This document shows, one piece after another, positions 1 through 6,348 of a stretch of DNA of 21,455 bases. The stretch comes from a virus, in the IMG/VR virus record IMGVR_UViG_3300030116_000538, positions 1-21,455 of that record; one strand, given 5' to 3'. How positions within the stretch are numbered: position 1 is the first letter of the stretch; each line of letters starts with the position of its first letter. The notes below the pieces were generated by a model. The model did not search any database. It was not told the origin of the DNA and was given only the letters and a program-made list of their open reading frames with translations. Both the position numbers and the translations under genes were made by a program.

Positions 1-447
1 CTTAGTTTTAATCCCTTCATAACAAAAGGAGAATATTACAATACTCCAAGAAGTACCATACAAAGAACAAATATATATAACCAAGCAAAAGACAGCGAAA
101 CTGGACAGTTAACAAATCCTGGTGAAATACTTTACATAGCAGAACAGGAAAGGTTAGACCAGATAAATCATAATTTCTCATATGGAGCTACTATTAGTAT
201 CCAAGTACCATTAGGAAAAAGATTTGATGATGAGTGCTTGAAGGCAGCCCAAACTTATAGAAAGTATCAAGAGTTCCTATTAGATGCCAAGCGTTTAGAG
301 GTCAATCTCAATCGTGCCAAGCTCTGTTCGACCATGCTAAAGGAGGGTATAAAATTTGTAGGTGAAGATGCAGTTTCTTGTCGCAATATTGTTTTAACTA
401 CAATTCCAAATCAAGTTATCCCACATACTCATAAATTAAAGCAGTAG
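1..447 (+). CDS. Hypothetical protein, 5'-truncated by window edge, cyanophage-like
   Basis: The frame is open from base 1 to a TAG at 445-447, giving 148 visible residues, so the gene begins outside the window. A TTG at 238 is an unlikely start because the upstream frame reads as convincing protein, including NPGEILYIAEQERLDQINHN and then YGATISIQVPLGKRFDDECL. The C-terminal half is charged and probably helical (KAAQTYRKYQEFLLDAKRLE), with two further cysteines, and the end is PHTHKLKQ. From memory, the pattern 'NPGD.L ... I.IPL ... C..AA ... LE..RLK.C..L.K.GI.F ... PHTH' occurs in a family of hypothetical proteins in marine cyanophages; its function is unknown to me. It is the only plus-strand gene and converges on the tail operon. 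Confidence 0.75.
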   Translation, partial: LSFNPFITKGEYYNTPRSTIQRTNIYNQAKDSETGQLTNPGEILYIAEQERLDQINHNFSYGATISIQVPLGKRFDDECLKAAQTYRKYQEFLLDAKRLEVNLNRAKLCSTMLKEGIKFVGEDAVSCRNIVLTTIPNQVIPHTHKLKQ

Positions 448-471
448 GCAAGCACGGTTAAACTTGCCTAC
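444..471 (+). other. Hairpin overlapping the stop codon of the plus-strand gene
   Basis: A perfect 9-bp inverted repeat, GTAGGCAAG at 444-452 and CTTGCCTAC at 463-471, encloses a 10-base loop and includes the TAG stop of the left-edge gene. No U-run follows directly; the nearest T-run is at about 508-512. It may be a weak terminator or an mRNA 3'-end stabiliser for the plus-strand gene. The structure is clear, the role is inference. Confidence 0.45.
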
Positions 472-521
472 CTAAACGCCCCATCCATTGCCTTGTCGAA
501 TAGGGTCTTTTTATTATACAC

Positions 522-564
522 AAAAAAAAGTAGATAAGCCCCTTCCAAGTAACCTATCTACTTT
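522..564 (-). terminator. Rho-independent terminator of the minus-strand operon
   Basis: Read on the minus strand, AAAGTAGATA (564-555) and TATCTACTTT (536-527) form a perfect 10-bp stem around an 18-base loop. The T-run continues to base 522, giving eight consecutive Ts. It lies about 45 bases past the stop of the last minus-strand gene. On the plus strand the T-run is missing, so it should act mainly on the minus-strand transcript. Confidence 0.75.
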
Positions 565-607
565 AGGCTAAGTCTCACAGCCTACATTTATTATATCAAA
601 TTAATAT

Positions 608-1261
608 CTATTTTACTTTATCTTTCTTTTTTGTAAGTTTTTTAATTATATTTTTTACTAAGGGTTTGACAATATTAAGTAGTAATGGAGTAGTGGCAGC
701 AACAGAAGCAATAACAGCAGTAGATACAACAACACTAGCTGTCGGTATGTACTGGTCAACAAACGGTACTTCTTCCCAGATTGCATCACAGGAACCCTCC
801 AATAGCCCACGCTCATATTTTACCAGCCTTTCTAATCTAAGCTCATTTCTCCAATCTCCAGGTCTGTATGGTGGGTTTTTTGGTGGACAAGGTACTAACT
901 CAATCTCTTCTTCCTCTTCTTTTTGTCCTAAATTTATATTTACTCCACTTGCTTTTGGTTGAAAATTATATGTACCTTCTGTTTCTATAGTGTCTTGTGC
1001 ATCATAAACAATAGGTCTAAATGTTTTAGCCTCTGGTTGAACTTTAATTGGTTGTGTACCAGCGATTGCCTGACCATTAGGACAAGTAGCATAAGCCTTT
1101 CTGCCATGAAAAATTATAGTTGGATTTTCTGATAGTTCTATATCTCTATTAGTTAAATCACACGCAGGGTTCTCTCCTACCAATACAGTTTCAGGTACAT
1201 ATGGCGTTTCTGGTATATTTATTTTTGGTATTTTTATCTCAGGTACTTTAATCGTAGGCAT
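608..1261 (-). CDS. Hypothetical protein with C-terminal membrane segment, cyanophage-like
   Basis: A 217-residue protein with no function I can assign. The N-terminus has a short alternating repeat (VPEIKIPKINIPETP, about 6-20), then an acidic run EEEEE (115-119), a cysteine-proline motif VPCPPKNPPYRPGD (123-136), a hydrophobic segment at about 174-200 (IPTASVVVSTAVIASVAATT) and a very basic C-terminus (KKLTKKKDKVK). One membrane helix with a lysine-rich cytoplasmic end is expected. From memory, proteins with a CPPP-type motif followed by this Ala/Thr/Val-rich helix are found in tail-fibre regions of marine cyanophages. Its ATG lies inside the end of the preceding small gene (14-base overlap). 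It is the last gene before the terminator. A holin-like role cannot be excluded but nothing specific supports one. Confidence 0.8.
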   Translation of the reverse strand: MPTIKVPEIKIPKINIPETPYVPETVLVGENPACDLTNRDIELSENPTIIFHGRKAYATCPNGQAIAGTQPIKVQPEAKTFRPIVYDAQDTIETEGTYNFQPKASGVNINLGQKEEEEEIELVPCPPKNPPYRPGDWRNELRLERLVKYERGLLEGSCDAIWEEVPFVDQYIPTASVVVSTAVIASVAATTPLLLNIVKPLVKNIIKKLTKKKDKVK

Positions 1262-1409
1262 CTCTTTTCTTCAATATTTCTACTTCAGAAAAACATTTAG
1301 GGCAGGATAAATTAGTCATCACTGAAAACTCAGGATAGCCATTCATTCCATCTTCAATATCAATATCGCCACCTATTATTAATTCTGTATCGCACCAATA
1401 ACATTTCAT
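1248..1409 (-). CDS. 53-residue zinc-ribbon-like mini-protein, cyanophage-like
   Basis: This short gene starts with ATG at 1409-1407 and ends with TAA at 1250-1248. It begins MKCYWCDTELIIGGDIDIED and continues with TNLSCPKCFSEVEILKK. Two CxxC pairs (C3/C6 and C36/C39) could bind one zinc ion as a small ribbon. From memory, almost the same N-terminus ('MKCYWC.TELIWGGD.DIED') occurs in small proteins of marine cyanophages, which supports both the call and the host guess; the function is unknown. The start is two bases after the stop of the 1412-1954 gene, and the end overlaps the next start by 14 bases, so translation is probably coupled. Confidence 0.82.
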   Translation of the reverse strand: MKCYWCDTELIIGGDIDIEDGMNGYPEFSVMTNLSCPKCFSEVEILKKRDAYD

Positions 1410-1411
1410 AA

Positions 1412-1954
1412 TTAACAGTCGTTAAAGTCAGAGGCCATATTACCTCCTATCTTACCGCCTTCTCTCCTTGCTGTGTTGGTTGCAAATCCAGATAAGAACC
1501 AGCCAACTATAGGAACATTAGCTAATGAACTAGATAAACCTGTTCCTGTAGCTACTGACGTTCCAATAAGTTGTCCTGTAGATTCTCCTTTTGCTCTTTC
1601 TTTTATGCAAGCTATTTGTTTTGCTGTAAGCTCACCATTATTGACAATAGTTACATCCTTTTCACCAGCTATCTTCTGACTTTCTTTTGTAACGTAAGCC
1701 TTACTAGCACCTAAAAATCCTGCTGGTTTTTTGCTGCTTTCAATAGAAGCAATAATTCTTGGGTCGTGCATCCTGTGTCTTATCTTATAACTATCTTTAT
1801 CAGCTTCAATTTCGTAAGTAGAATACTTACTAACAGGTAAATCAAAAATTGGTAAGTTTGGTTTTTTACTTAAAAGGTTAATTGTATAAAAGTTGGAAGC
1901 AACAAAGACAGTTCCAAGTCCTATTGATACTCCTTTGATGATATTACTATTCAT
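1412..1954 (-). CDS. Hypothetical membrane-anchored protein, cyanophage-like
   Basis: A 180-residue protein. An N-terminal hydrophobic segment (about residues 6-26, GVSIGLGTVFVASNFYTINL) looks like a signal anchor. It is followed by a polar region (PNLPIFDLPVSKYSTYEIEADKD) and a C-terminal region with KQIACIKERAKGESTGQLIG, a hydrophobic stretch (NVPIVGWFLSGFATN) and the ending GGKIGGNMASDFNDC. From memory, the features 'EI.AD.D.YK', 'CIK..GAGESTG..VG' and 'VPVVGW' recur in an uncharacterised family in cyanomyoviruses. The function is not known to me. Six bases separate it from the preceding gene stop, so it belongs to the same transcript as its neighbours. Confidence 0.8.
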   Translation of the reverse strand: MNSNIIKGVSIGLGTVFVASNFYTINLLSKKPNLPIFDLPVSKYSTYEIEADKDSYKIRHRMHDPRIIASIESSKKPAGFLGASKAYVTKESQKIAGEKDVTIVNNGELTAKQIACIKERAKGESTGQLIGTSVATGTGLSSSLANVPIVGWFLSGFATNTARREGGKIGGNMASDFNDC

Positions 1955-1960
1955 ATAAGC

Positions 1961-2251
1961 TTAAAGTTTAGGAAGAGATTTAGTAGGTATAGATGGCCCT
2001 GTTACGTCAGGTAAACCTTTATCTAATACCTTCGGCATCAGCCCAGATACGTTACCCATTATCTCTTTCATTACCTGGGATTTAAAATTCTCACTCGTTA
2101 CATACTTGTAACCGAAGTACGCTCCACCACTCATGGAGGCTACCATGATAAAAGAAACAATACTTAAAACATTAGCGATCTTTTGAAACATGATTAAATT
2201 TGCAATAATTAAAGCACTTTCATTTACAAGTGTGCTTGTGTTACTACTCAT
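1961..2251 (-). CDS. Small single-pass membrane protein, cyanophage-like
   Basis: I chose the ATG at 2251 (96 residues). An upstream GTG at 2278 is in frame, but the sequence AAAGGTG lies 11 bases before 2251 and fits a ribosome binding site. A further in-frame ATG at 2191, starting MFQKIANVLSIVSFIMVASM, would give 76 residues and matches the usual size of related phage proteins, so it remains possible. The hydrophobic stretch after MFQKIANV is followed by YFGYKYVTSENFKSQVMKEI, a small amphipathic region and a proline-rich end (GLPDVTGPSIPTKSLPKL). A similar layout, membrane helix then 'KAQVMEEV ... GLPD' and a proline-rich tail, is found from memory in small cyanophage proteins. The function is unknown. 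Confidence 0.75.
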   Translation of the reverse strand: MSSNTSTLVNESALIIANLIMFQKIANVLSIVSFIMVASMSGGAYFGYKYVTSENFKSQVMKEIMGNVSGLMPKVLDKGLPDVTGPSIPTKSLPKL

Positions 2252-2313
2252 TCTAGCTCTGTCACCTTTATACGTCACTATGAGTTTAATGACAAGACAA
2301 ATGACTACCGAAA

Positions 2314-2442
2314 CTAAGTAGCAAGCTTTCTACGATAAAACCTTGTTTTGCAAGCATTAGAACAATACTTTCTTCTCTGTTCTGTTGTAGAAAATACTTT
2401 ACCGCAGCATTTACACTGCTTTTCTATTATTTCGCAGAAGAC
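2314..2442 (-). CDS. Zinc-finger extension read by putative -1 frameshift
   Basis: This minus-strand frame encodes 42 residues from the slip site to a TAG at 2316-2314. It holds QCKCCGKVF ... RRKYCSNACKTRFYRRK, a CxxC then CxxxC zinc finger of the type with 'CG+.F' and '+.YCS..C+.R', followed by a basic, possibly nucleic-acid-binding tail. Between the upstream in-frame stop and the first cysteine there is no ATG, GTG or TTG, so it has no normal start. It is in the -1 frame relative to the 2427-2597 gene, entered at A AAA AAG (2448-2442). Frameshifting would give a 94-residue fusion. Alternatives are a non-standard ATA start, a broken gene, or a one-base error in the seven-A run. Confidence 0.6.
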   Translation of the reverse strand, partial: VFCEIIEKQCKCCGKVFSTTEQRRKYCSNACKTRFYRRKLAT

Positions 2443-2597
2443 TTTTTTTCGGCTGTTTCCTCTTGTCTATCTACTAAAATTGCATTTATAGCAATAACTC
2501 TGTTTTCAATATTTTTTTGAACTTGCGTAGCTTCTTGATAATTTTTTTCTAATGTTTTTAGTTCTTCTTGCAGTTCTTCTGTTGTTTTGCGAGCCAT
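2427..2597 (-). CDS. 56-residue coiled-coil protein, candidate frameshift donor
   Basis: The gene runs from ATG at 2597 to TAA at 2429-2427. The protein (MARKTTEELQEELKTLEKNY through EKKSSAK) is almost wholly charged helix with heptad-like leucine/isoleucine spacing (L9, L13, L16, then I30, V34, I37, I40), so a short coiled coil is expected. From memory, similarly small 'EEL..EL..LE.NYQEA..VQ' proteins occur in marine cyanophages, function unknown. Near its end GAA AAA AAG contains the -1 slippery heptamer A AAA AAG, with GAGG (2462-2459) ten bases upstream. I see no clear Shine-Dalgarno sequence before the ATG. Confidence 0.75.
   Translation of the reverse strand: MARKTTEELQEELKTLEKNYQEATQVQKNIENRVIAINAILVDRQEETAEKKSSAK
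2442..2464 (-). promoter_or_regulatory. Putative -1 frameshift signal: slippery A AAA AAG plus upstream SD-like site
   Basis: On the minus strand, AAGAGGA (2464-2458) precedes the heptamer A AAA AAG (2448-2442), with ten bases between GAGG and the heptamer. This is the arrangement known from the dnaX -1 frameshift signal. No strong downstream stem is obvious; short CTGC/GCAG pairings are possible. Shifting here reads directly into the zinc-finger frame that has no start of its own. Confidence 0.5.
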
Positions 2598-2641
2598 AAA
2601 TAAATAGGGTGTTTTATTAAGTGTAACAAAAGCTAAGATAT

Positions 2642-3076
2642 TTAGCTAGGTTCGGTAGGCCAAGTAATATTAAATGGATCTGACTGTGTTGGTACATCCC
2701 TTAAAGCTTGTCTATAATTCTTCCAAGCATCAGATAAAGTTAGATCGCTGCTGGCTCTCCAATCAGTTTCTTTTAATAAATTATCTCTTTTTATTCTTAC
2801 TAATACCCATTCAGCATTAGTAAGATTAGTTTGTTCTTCTGCTGTTGTGGACTCTACCTTTACAGTGTAAGCTTTACCATTTTCAACATAAGCATCTACT
2901 GTAGTTAACTTTTGTGAAGGAGTTGTGTAACTGAGAGTTTCTACAAGTTCCACTACATTATTTGCAGCTAAAAAATCTGCACTTGGGCCAGCAGCAGAAA
3001 AACAGGTAGATGGAAATAGTTGTTGTAGTGTGCCAGTATTTAATACAACAGCACGATCAATAATTGCGTAGTTCAT
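2642..3076 (-). CDS. Tail fibre assembly chaperone, Phage_tail_APC type (copy 1)
   Basis: A 144-residue protein. The C-terminal half carries the hallmark of the Phage_tail_APC family: RIKRDNLLKETDWRAS, then DAWKNYRQALRDVPTQ and the ending NITWPTEPS. The N-terminal half (YAIIDRAVVLNTGTLQQLFP, then AYVENGKAYTVKV) matches the usual accessory domain of such proteins in cyanophages. These proteins are thought to help fold or attach tail fibres and normally sit directly after a fibre gene, as here after the LamG protein (13-base gap). The last about 50 residues are nearly the same as those of the 4444-4725 gene, so the two are paralogues. Confidence 0.85.
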   Translation of the reverse strand: MNYAIIDRAVVLNTGTLQQLFPSTCFSAAGPSADFLAANNVVELVETLSYTTPSQKLTTVDAYVENGKAYTVKVESTTAEEQTNLTNAEWVLVRIKRDNLLKETDWRASSDLTLSDAWKNYRQALRDVPTQSDPFNITWPTEPS

Positions 3077-3089
3077 AATAATAGTTTAG

Positions 3090-3911
3090 CTAGGAAAGAC
3101 CAAAACGACCTTTATCTAAATCATAGTGTTGTTGTACTTCTGTTGATGTTAAACCCTTGTTAATATATCTTCTGTAAATACCTGCTTTCACATCACCTCC
3201 TCCAGCTTGAAATAATCTTACCATTGTACCTGATAGGATGAATCCTGAAGCAATTCCAGTATAATTAATACTATTGGTATCCTGTTTAATTAGTGTACCA
3301 TTTCTATAATATTTCATGCCATTTGTGCCTGTATTTTCTCTCACTGCTACAAAATGCTCCCATCCAGCAAACGAACCAGTAGAATATCTATTTGATGTAT
3401 CGACATCAAACTCTGGATAATTGCTATTTACATTTGTACTACCTGACATACCTTGTGAACGCATTTTAACAGTAGTAACAAGACTGAAACGTTTATACTC
3501 AACTGCAATACTAGGACTAAATCTTATAAGTGTCATTTCATCTTGAAACAACGGGAACTCACCACCAGAATCTTCCGCATTAAACCAAAGTTCTATTGTG
3601 AAAGGATTAGTGCCTTGTGTTTGGGTAAAACCTACGCTAGTCTGATCGGTTCCATGGTAGGCGTGACCATTACTGTAATTACCTGGGACTTGAATATGAC
3701 GACCCCCAGAACCATAGCTACTTGTATATAGAGTGGGAGCAGAAGCAAAAGTCATATCATTGCCACTCCCAGATAAATCTGTTATTGCAGTAGCTCCACT
3801 TGAGGCATAACAATTTGTATCACTGAAATCAAAATGTTGCATCAGCCCATCAGTAACAAAGCTACCAGAAGTATTACCAGCAGCAGCACGAAGTCTATGC
3901 GATAATATCAT
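3090..3911 (-). CDS. LamG / concanavalin A-like lectin fold tail protein, probable receptor-binding protein
   Basis: A 273-residue protein. The short N-terminal MILSHRLRAAAG leads into a laminin G-like domain with its usual signposts: DGLMQHFDFSD (21-31), DLSGSGNDMTF (45-55), FTIELWFNAED (104-113), WEHFVAVREN (184-193), YRNGTLIKQ (202-210) and the closing GIYRRYINKGLTSTEVQQHY (244-263). Domains of this type bind sugars or proteins, so binding to host surface polysaccharide is a reasonable inference. The ATG overlaps the stop of the 3908-4408 gene (ATGA), and GGAG lies about eight bases upstream, so the two are probably made together. The chaperone copy 1 follows. Confidence 0.85.
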   Translation of the reverse strand: MILSHRLRAAAGNTSGSFVTDGLMQHFDFSDTNCYASSGATAITDLSGSGNDMTFASAPTLYTSSYGSGGRHIQVPGNYSNGHAYHGTDQTSVGFTQTQGTNPFTIELWFNAEDSGGEFPLFQDEMTLIRFSPSIAVEYKRFSLVTTVKMRSQGMSGSTNVNSNYPEFDVDTSNRYSTGSFAGWEHFVAVRENTGTNGMKYYRNGTLIKQDTNSINYTGIASGFILSGTMVRLFQAGGGDVKAGIYRRYINKGLTSTEVQQHYDLDKGRFGLS

Positions 3912-4408
3912 GAAAGATCTCCAAGAGTTGCTCCATATAATTGACTTCCTACTTTAAATAATTCTATTGCAGTCACATCAGTAGTAGATAAAGTTGGTGC
4001 TGAACCTCCAACCCATTTAATAGCTGGTGTTGAAGAAATGGTTAGGGTATAACTTCCTGCTGTAACTAAGAGTAACATTGATTGACCATTATCTAAATTA
4101 TCAGTTCCTGTGTTAACAGTATTGCTATTTGTACTAGTAAGTGTCCAGGTTTGTATCATGCCATTAATAGGATCTAAAGTAGCATCATCATTAGCATCTC
4201 CTGTAATAGCAAAAACATTTTCAGTTATTTCTTTTTGAAAAATAGCTTCACCTGTAAACGTACCACCTGTTGCAGTAATACCTGTAGATGAAGTTGTCAA
4301 CTTTGCAGAGCCACTATGGTTTAAACTAACACTGGAATCTGATGCAACAGATACTGCATTATTAGAGTTAGATGGATGTTGTATTTCTTCTACTTTTATT
4401 GTTGACAT
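3908..4408 (-). CDS. Short tail fibre protein, MSxIKVxEI N-terminus, WVGGSAPT module
   Basis: A 166-residue, Ser/Thr/Gly-rich protein. The N-terminus MSTIKVEEIQHPSNSNNAVS is of the type common at the start of cyanophage tail fibres and is shared with the 4726 and 6349 genes here. After a beta-rich middle with FTGEAIFQKEITENVFAITG comes a C-terminal module (GQSMLLLVTAGSYTLTI, then IKWVGGSAPTLSTTDVTAIE, then FKVGSQLYGATLGDLS). The same WVGGSAPT module closes the 6349-6843 protein. It is probably a fibre or fibre adaptor on which the downstream LamG protein is mounted; that pairing is inferred from the ATGA overlap. Confidence 0.75.
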   Translation of the reverse strand: MSTIKVEEIQHPSNSNNAVSVASDSSVSLNHSGSAKLTTSSTGITATGGTFTGEAIFQKEITENVFAITGDANDDATLDPINGMIQTWTLTSTNSNTVNTGTDNLDNGQSMLLLVTAGSYTLTISSTPAIKWVGGSAPTLSTTDVTAIELFKVGSQLYGATLGDLS

Positions 4409-4443
4409 AATAATTAAAAGTGCATTATTTGTATTTTACCCTC

Positions 4444-4725
4444 TTAACTAGGCTTTGTCGGCCATGTAATATTATCTGGATCGGATTGAGTTGGTACATC
4501 TCTTAAGGCTTGACGATAAGTCTTCCACTCATTACTTACAGCAACTCCTGTTTCAGATGCTTTGGTAACGACCCAATCTGTTTCTGACAATTTTGTATTT
4601 CTTTGTATTCGTACTCCTTCCCATTTTTGTGCAGTAATTTCTGCATCTGTTGGGCGATTTGTTTCAAATGCTGCAATTTCCTCATTTGTCATAGCGATTA
4701 CTACGCCATTTACAACTCTGTTCAT
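4444..4725 (-). CDS. Tail fibre assembly chaperone, Phage_tail_APC type (copy 2)
   Basis: A 93-residue protein that is mostly the APC domain: KWEGVRIQRNTKLSETDWVV, then NEWKTYRQALRDVPTQ and NITWPTKPS. Compared with copy 1 (2642-3076) it lacks the longer N-terminal domain and instead begins MNRVVNGVVIAMTNEEIAAF. The start is well supported: AAGGAGAG lies four bases before the ATG, inside the end of the upstream fibre gene, whose TAA directly abuts this ATG. It probably serves the fibre encoded just upstream (4726-5457). Confidence 0.85.
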   Translation of the reverse strand: MNRVVNGVVIAMTNEEIAAFETNRPTDAEITAQKWEGVRIQRNTKLSETDWVVTKASETGVAVSNEWKTYRQALRDVPTQSDPDNITWPTKPS

Positions 4726-5457
4726 TTAACTCTCCTTGTATTTATAAAGTAAAATTTCACCAGAAGTTATATACCAACCACTACTAGAGTTAAATCTCAT
4801 TCCAGAAATTCTTACAGTGCTTTCAGAAGATACATTAGATTCGCTGGTAATATTACTATTAAAATGACCTCTTACTAAAGAAAAAGAATAACCATTTGTC
4901 TGATAACTATGGCCTTCTGCATACATCCGTGGGTAATAATCTGTACTAAATTCTGCTGAAAAAGCATAAGGTACTGCTGAAAAATAACCATCATCATATA
5001 ACTGCCATGCTGTGTAACCGTATATTGATCCTCCTGTAGTACCACCTCGATTTATTAGAGAATAAGTACAAGCAGAGTTAGTAATTGGTGAAGTTGCTCC
5101 ATTTACGAATGGTGCTAAATTTGGGTATTGACCACCTGAACCACTAAATTCAAGTTTTTTACCTACAATTTTATAAATAAAACCATAATCAAGACCTGTA
5201 AAGTCTACTTCACTTGTATTACTTGATATTGTTGTTTTACTTACAAATTCTAAAGCTCCACCACCTGCATTAGTTAAAAGGTTGGCTGGTATTGCTCCTG
5301 TTAAATTAGCTGATGGTAAAGAGGTTAAACTTGCACCTGAACCTGAAAAAGTTGTAGCTGTACAATCACCATTTACAGTTGCACCAGTGCTAGTAAGACT
5401 TATTGTTGAGGCAGAGTGTTGCGTAGATTGTATAGTATCTACTTTTATTTTCGACAT
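4726..5457 (-). CDS. Tail fibre protein with MSKIKVDTI N-terminus
   Basis: A 243-residue protein. The N-terminal part (MSKIKVDTIQSTQHSASTIS, then TFSGSGASLTSLPSANLTGA, IPANLLTNAGGGALEF) is the repetitive linker typical of cyanophage fibres, where 'F.G.G..LT.LPSANLTG' recurs. The C-terminal two-thirds (from about residue 70) is rich in Tyr, Ser and Gly with no domain I recognise and would be the tip. Directly after its stop begins the APC chaperone copy 2, the usual fibre-then-chaperone order. There is no strong ribosome binding site before the ATG at 5457. Confidence 0.75.
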   Translation of the reverse strand: MSKIKVDTIQSTQHSASTISLTSTGATVNGDCTATTFSGSGASLTSLPSANLTGAIPANLLTNAGGGALEFVSKTTISSNTSEVDFTGLDYGFIYKIVGKKLEFSGSGGQYPNLAPFVNGATSPITNSACTYSLINRGGTTGGSIYGYTAWQLYDDGYFSAVPYAFSAEFSTDYYPRMYAEGHSYQTNGYSFSLVRGHFNSNITSESNVSSESTVRISGMRFNSSSGWYITSGEILLYKYKES

Positions 5458-5508
5458 AATACTTACGACTTTAAATTTATTTTACCTTTAATTTTGAATT
5501 TTGTCCTT

Positions 5509-6345
5509 TTAATAAACAAAATAATTTGAAGGAAGAGTATTACCAGTTAAACTTCCGAAAAGTGCATCAACAGCAGTTTCAGTCGTGGGATCATAAAGAG
5601 TAGGATAATAACAAGCACCTGCATCTGTAGCTTGTCCATTTGTATCTGCTGTGTTGGCGTTGTAAACGTAATCTCCTTTAGGTACAAAACAGGCAGATAT
5701 ATTATTACAAGTAACCCGAATAAGGGGATTATGATTATAGGCTAATAAATTTGCATAACCTGAATAATGTGTAATTACAATACCTAAAGCACTGCCTAGT
5801 CCATTTGAAAAAACACAGTCAACGTAAACGTTTGCTGCACTAGTGGTGTTTGCAACATAATTACCAGCGTAATAAGTTCCATGTGTTACATTTGGGATAT
5901 TGTACCCCACTAAGTTACTTGTAAGCCAAGTATTTATATCTGAAAGTGGATTACCAAATGCAGCACCTTTAGCTGAAACCGAACTGCAAATAACTGTATC
6001 AGTAGGGTATCCATAAGTACCGTAAGAATAACCATATCTATTACCTCCGTTCCAAAGACCGATATTATCAGTAGCGGTTATGCCTACCATTGCTAGATAT
6101 GTGCCAGTAGAACCAACACTACTTATTGGGAAATCTGACCAGCCGTTTGCAGGTTGAGTATAGTCACAAGAATACCGATCATCTAGAAGTTCAATTCTTA
6201 ATGTAGTACTCGTTGAAGAGTCTACTCCAAAAAAACTTGCTAAATCAGTAGCACCGCCAGCCCCTGCAACAGAAAGCGAAGCAGCACCACCACCAAGCCC
6301 TGTCATTGATAAGGGTTTGTTATATGTCCAATAATCCTGTTTCAT
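5509..6345 (-). CDS. Unrecognised protein in tail fibre cluster
   Basis: A 278-residue protein that I do not recognise. It begins MKQDYWTYNKPLSMTGLGGG and continues with Ala/Gly/Ser-rich sequence; 'MTGLGGGA.SL' resembles the start of some phage fibre or tail-tip proteins. The rest is rich in Tyr, Asn and Gly and has several cysteines (in RYSCDYTQ, VICSSV, YVDCVFSNG, VTCNNISACFVP, GACYYP), more than its neighbours. No signal peptide or membrane helix is evident. It lies between two fibre genes, three bases after the 6349-6843 stop, so a role in the adsorption apparatus is likely from context only. Confidence 0.7.
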   Translation of the reverse strand: MKQDYWTYNKPLSMTGLGGGAASLSVAGAGGATDLASFFGVDSSTSTTLRIELLDDRYSCDYTQPANGWSDFPISSVGSTGTYLAMVGITATDNIGLWNGGNRYGYSYGTYGYPTDTVICSSVSAKGAAFGNPLSDINTWLTSNLVGYNIPNVTHGTYYAGNYVANTTSAANVYVDCVFSNGLGSALGIVITHYSGYANLLAYNHNPLIRVTCNNISACFVPKGDYVYNANTADTNGQATDAGACYYPTLYDPTTETAVDALFGSLTGNTLPSNYFVY

Positions 6346-6348
6346 GAA

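Noticed and set aside
238-447. TTG at 238 as start of the left-edge gene
   Set aside because: The frame is open to base 1 and the upstream part reads as convincing protein, so the gene is 5'-truncated by the window.
666-962. Plus-strand frames of 60-98 codons inside minus-strand genes (for example 666-962, 8348-8602, 11091-11369)
   Set aside because: They lie opposite well-supported genes, have low-complexity composition and no recognisable domain or ribosome site.
608-1261. Holin or spanin role for the C-terminal membrane protein
   Set aside because: One helix and a basic tail are not enough, and no endolysin gene is nearby.
2252-2278. GTG at 2278 as start of the small membrane protein gene
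   Set aside because: AAAGGTG inside this stretch is well placed as the ribosome site for the ATG at 2251, and the extra nine residues are not typical.
2598-2641. Possible promoter TTGTTA / 17 bases / TATTTA before the coiled-coil gene (minus strand)
   Set aside because: Matches to consensus are weak (4/6 and 3/6) and chance matches are frequent in AT-rich DNA.
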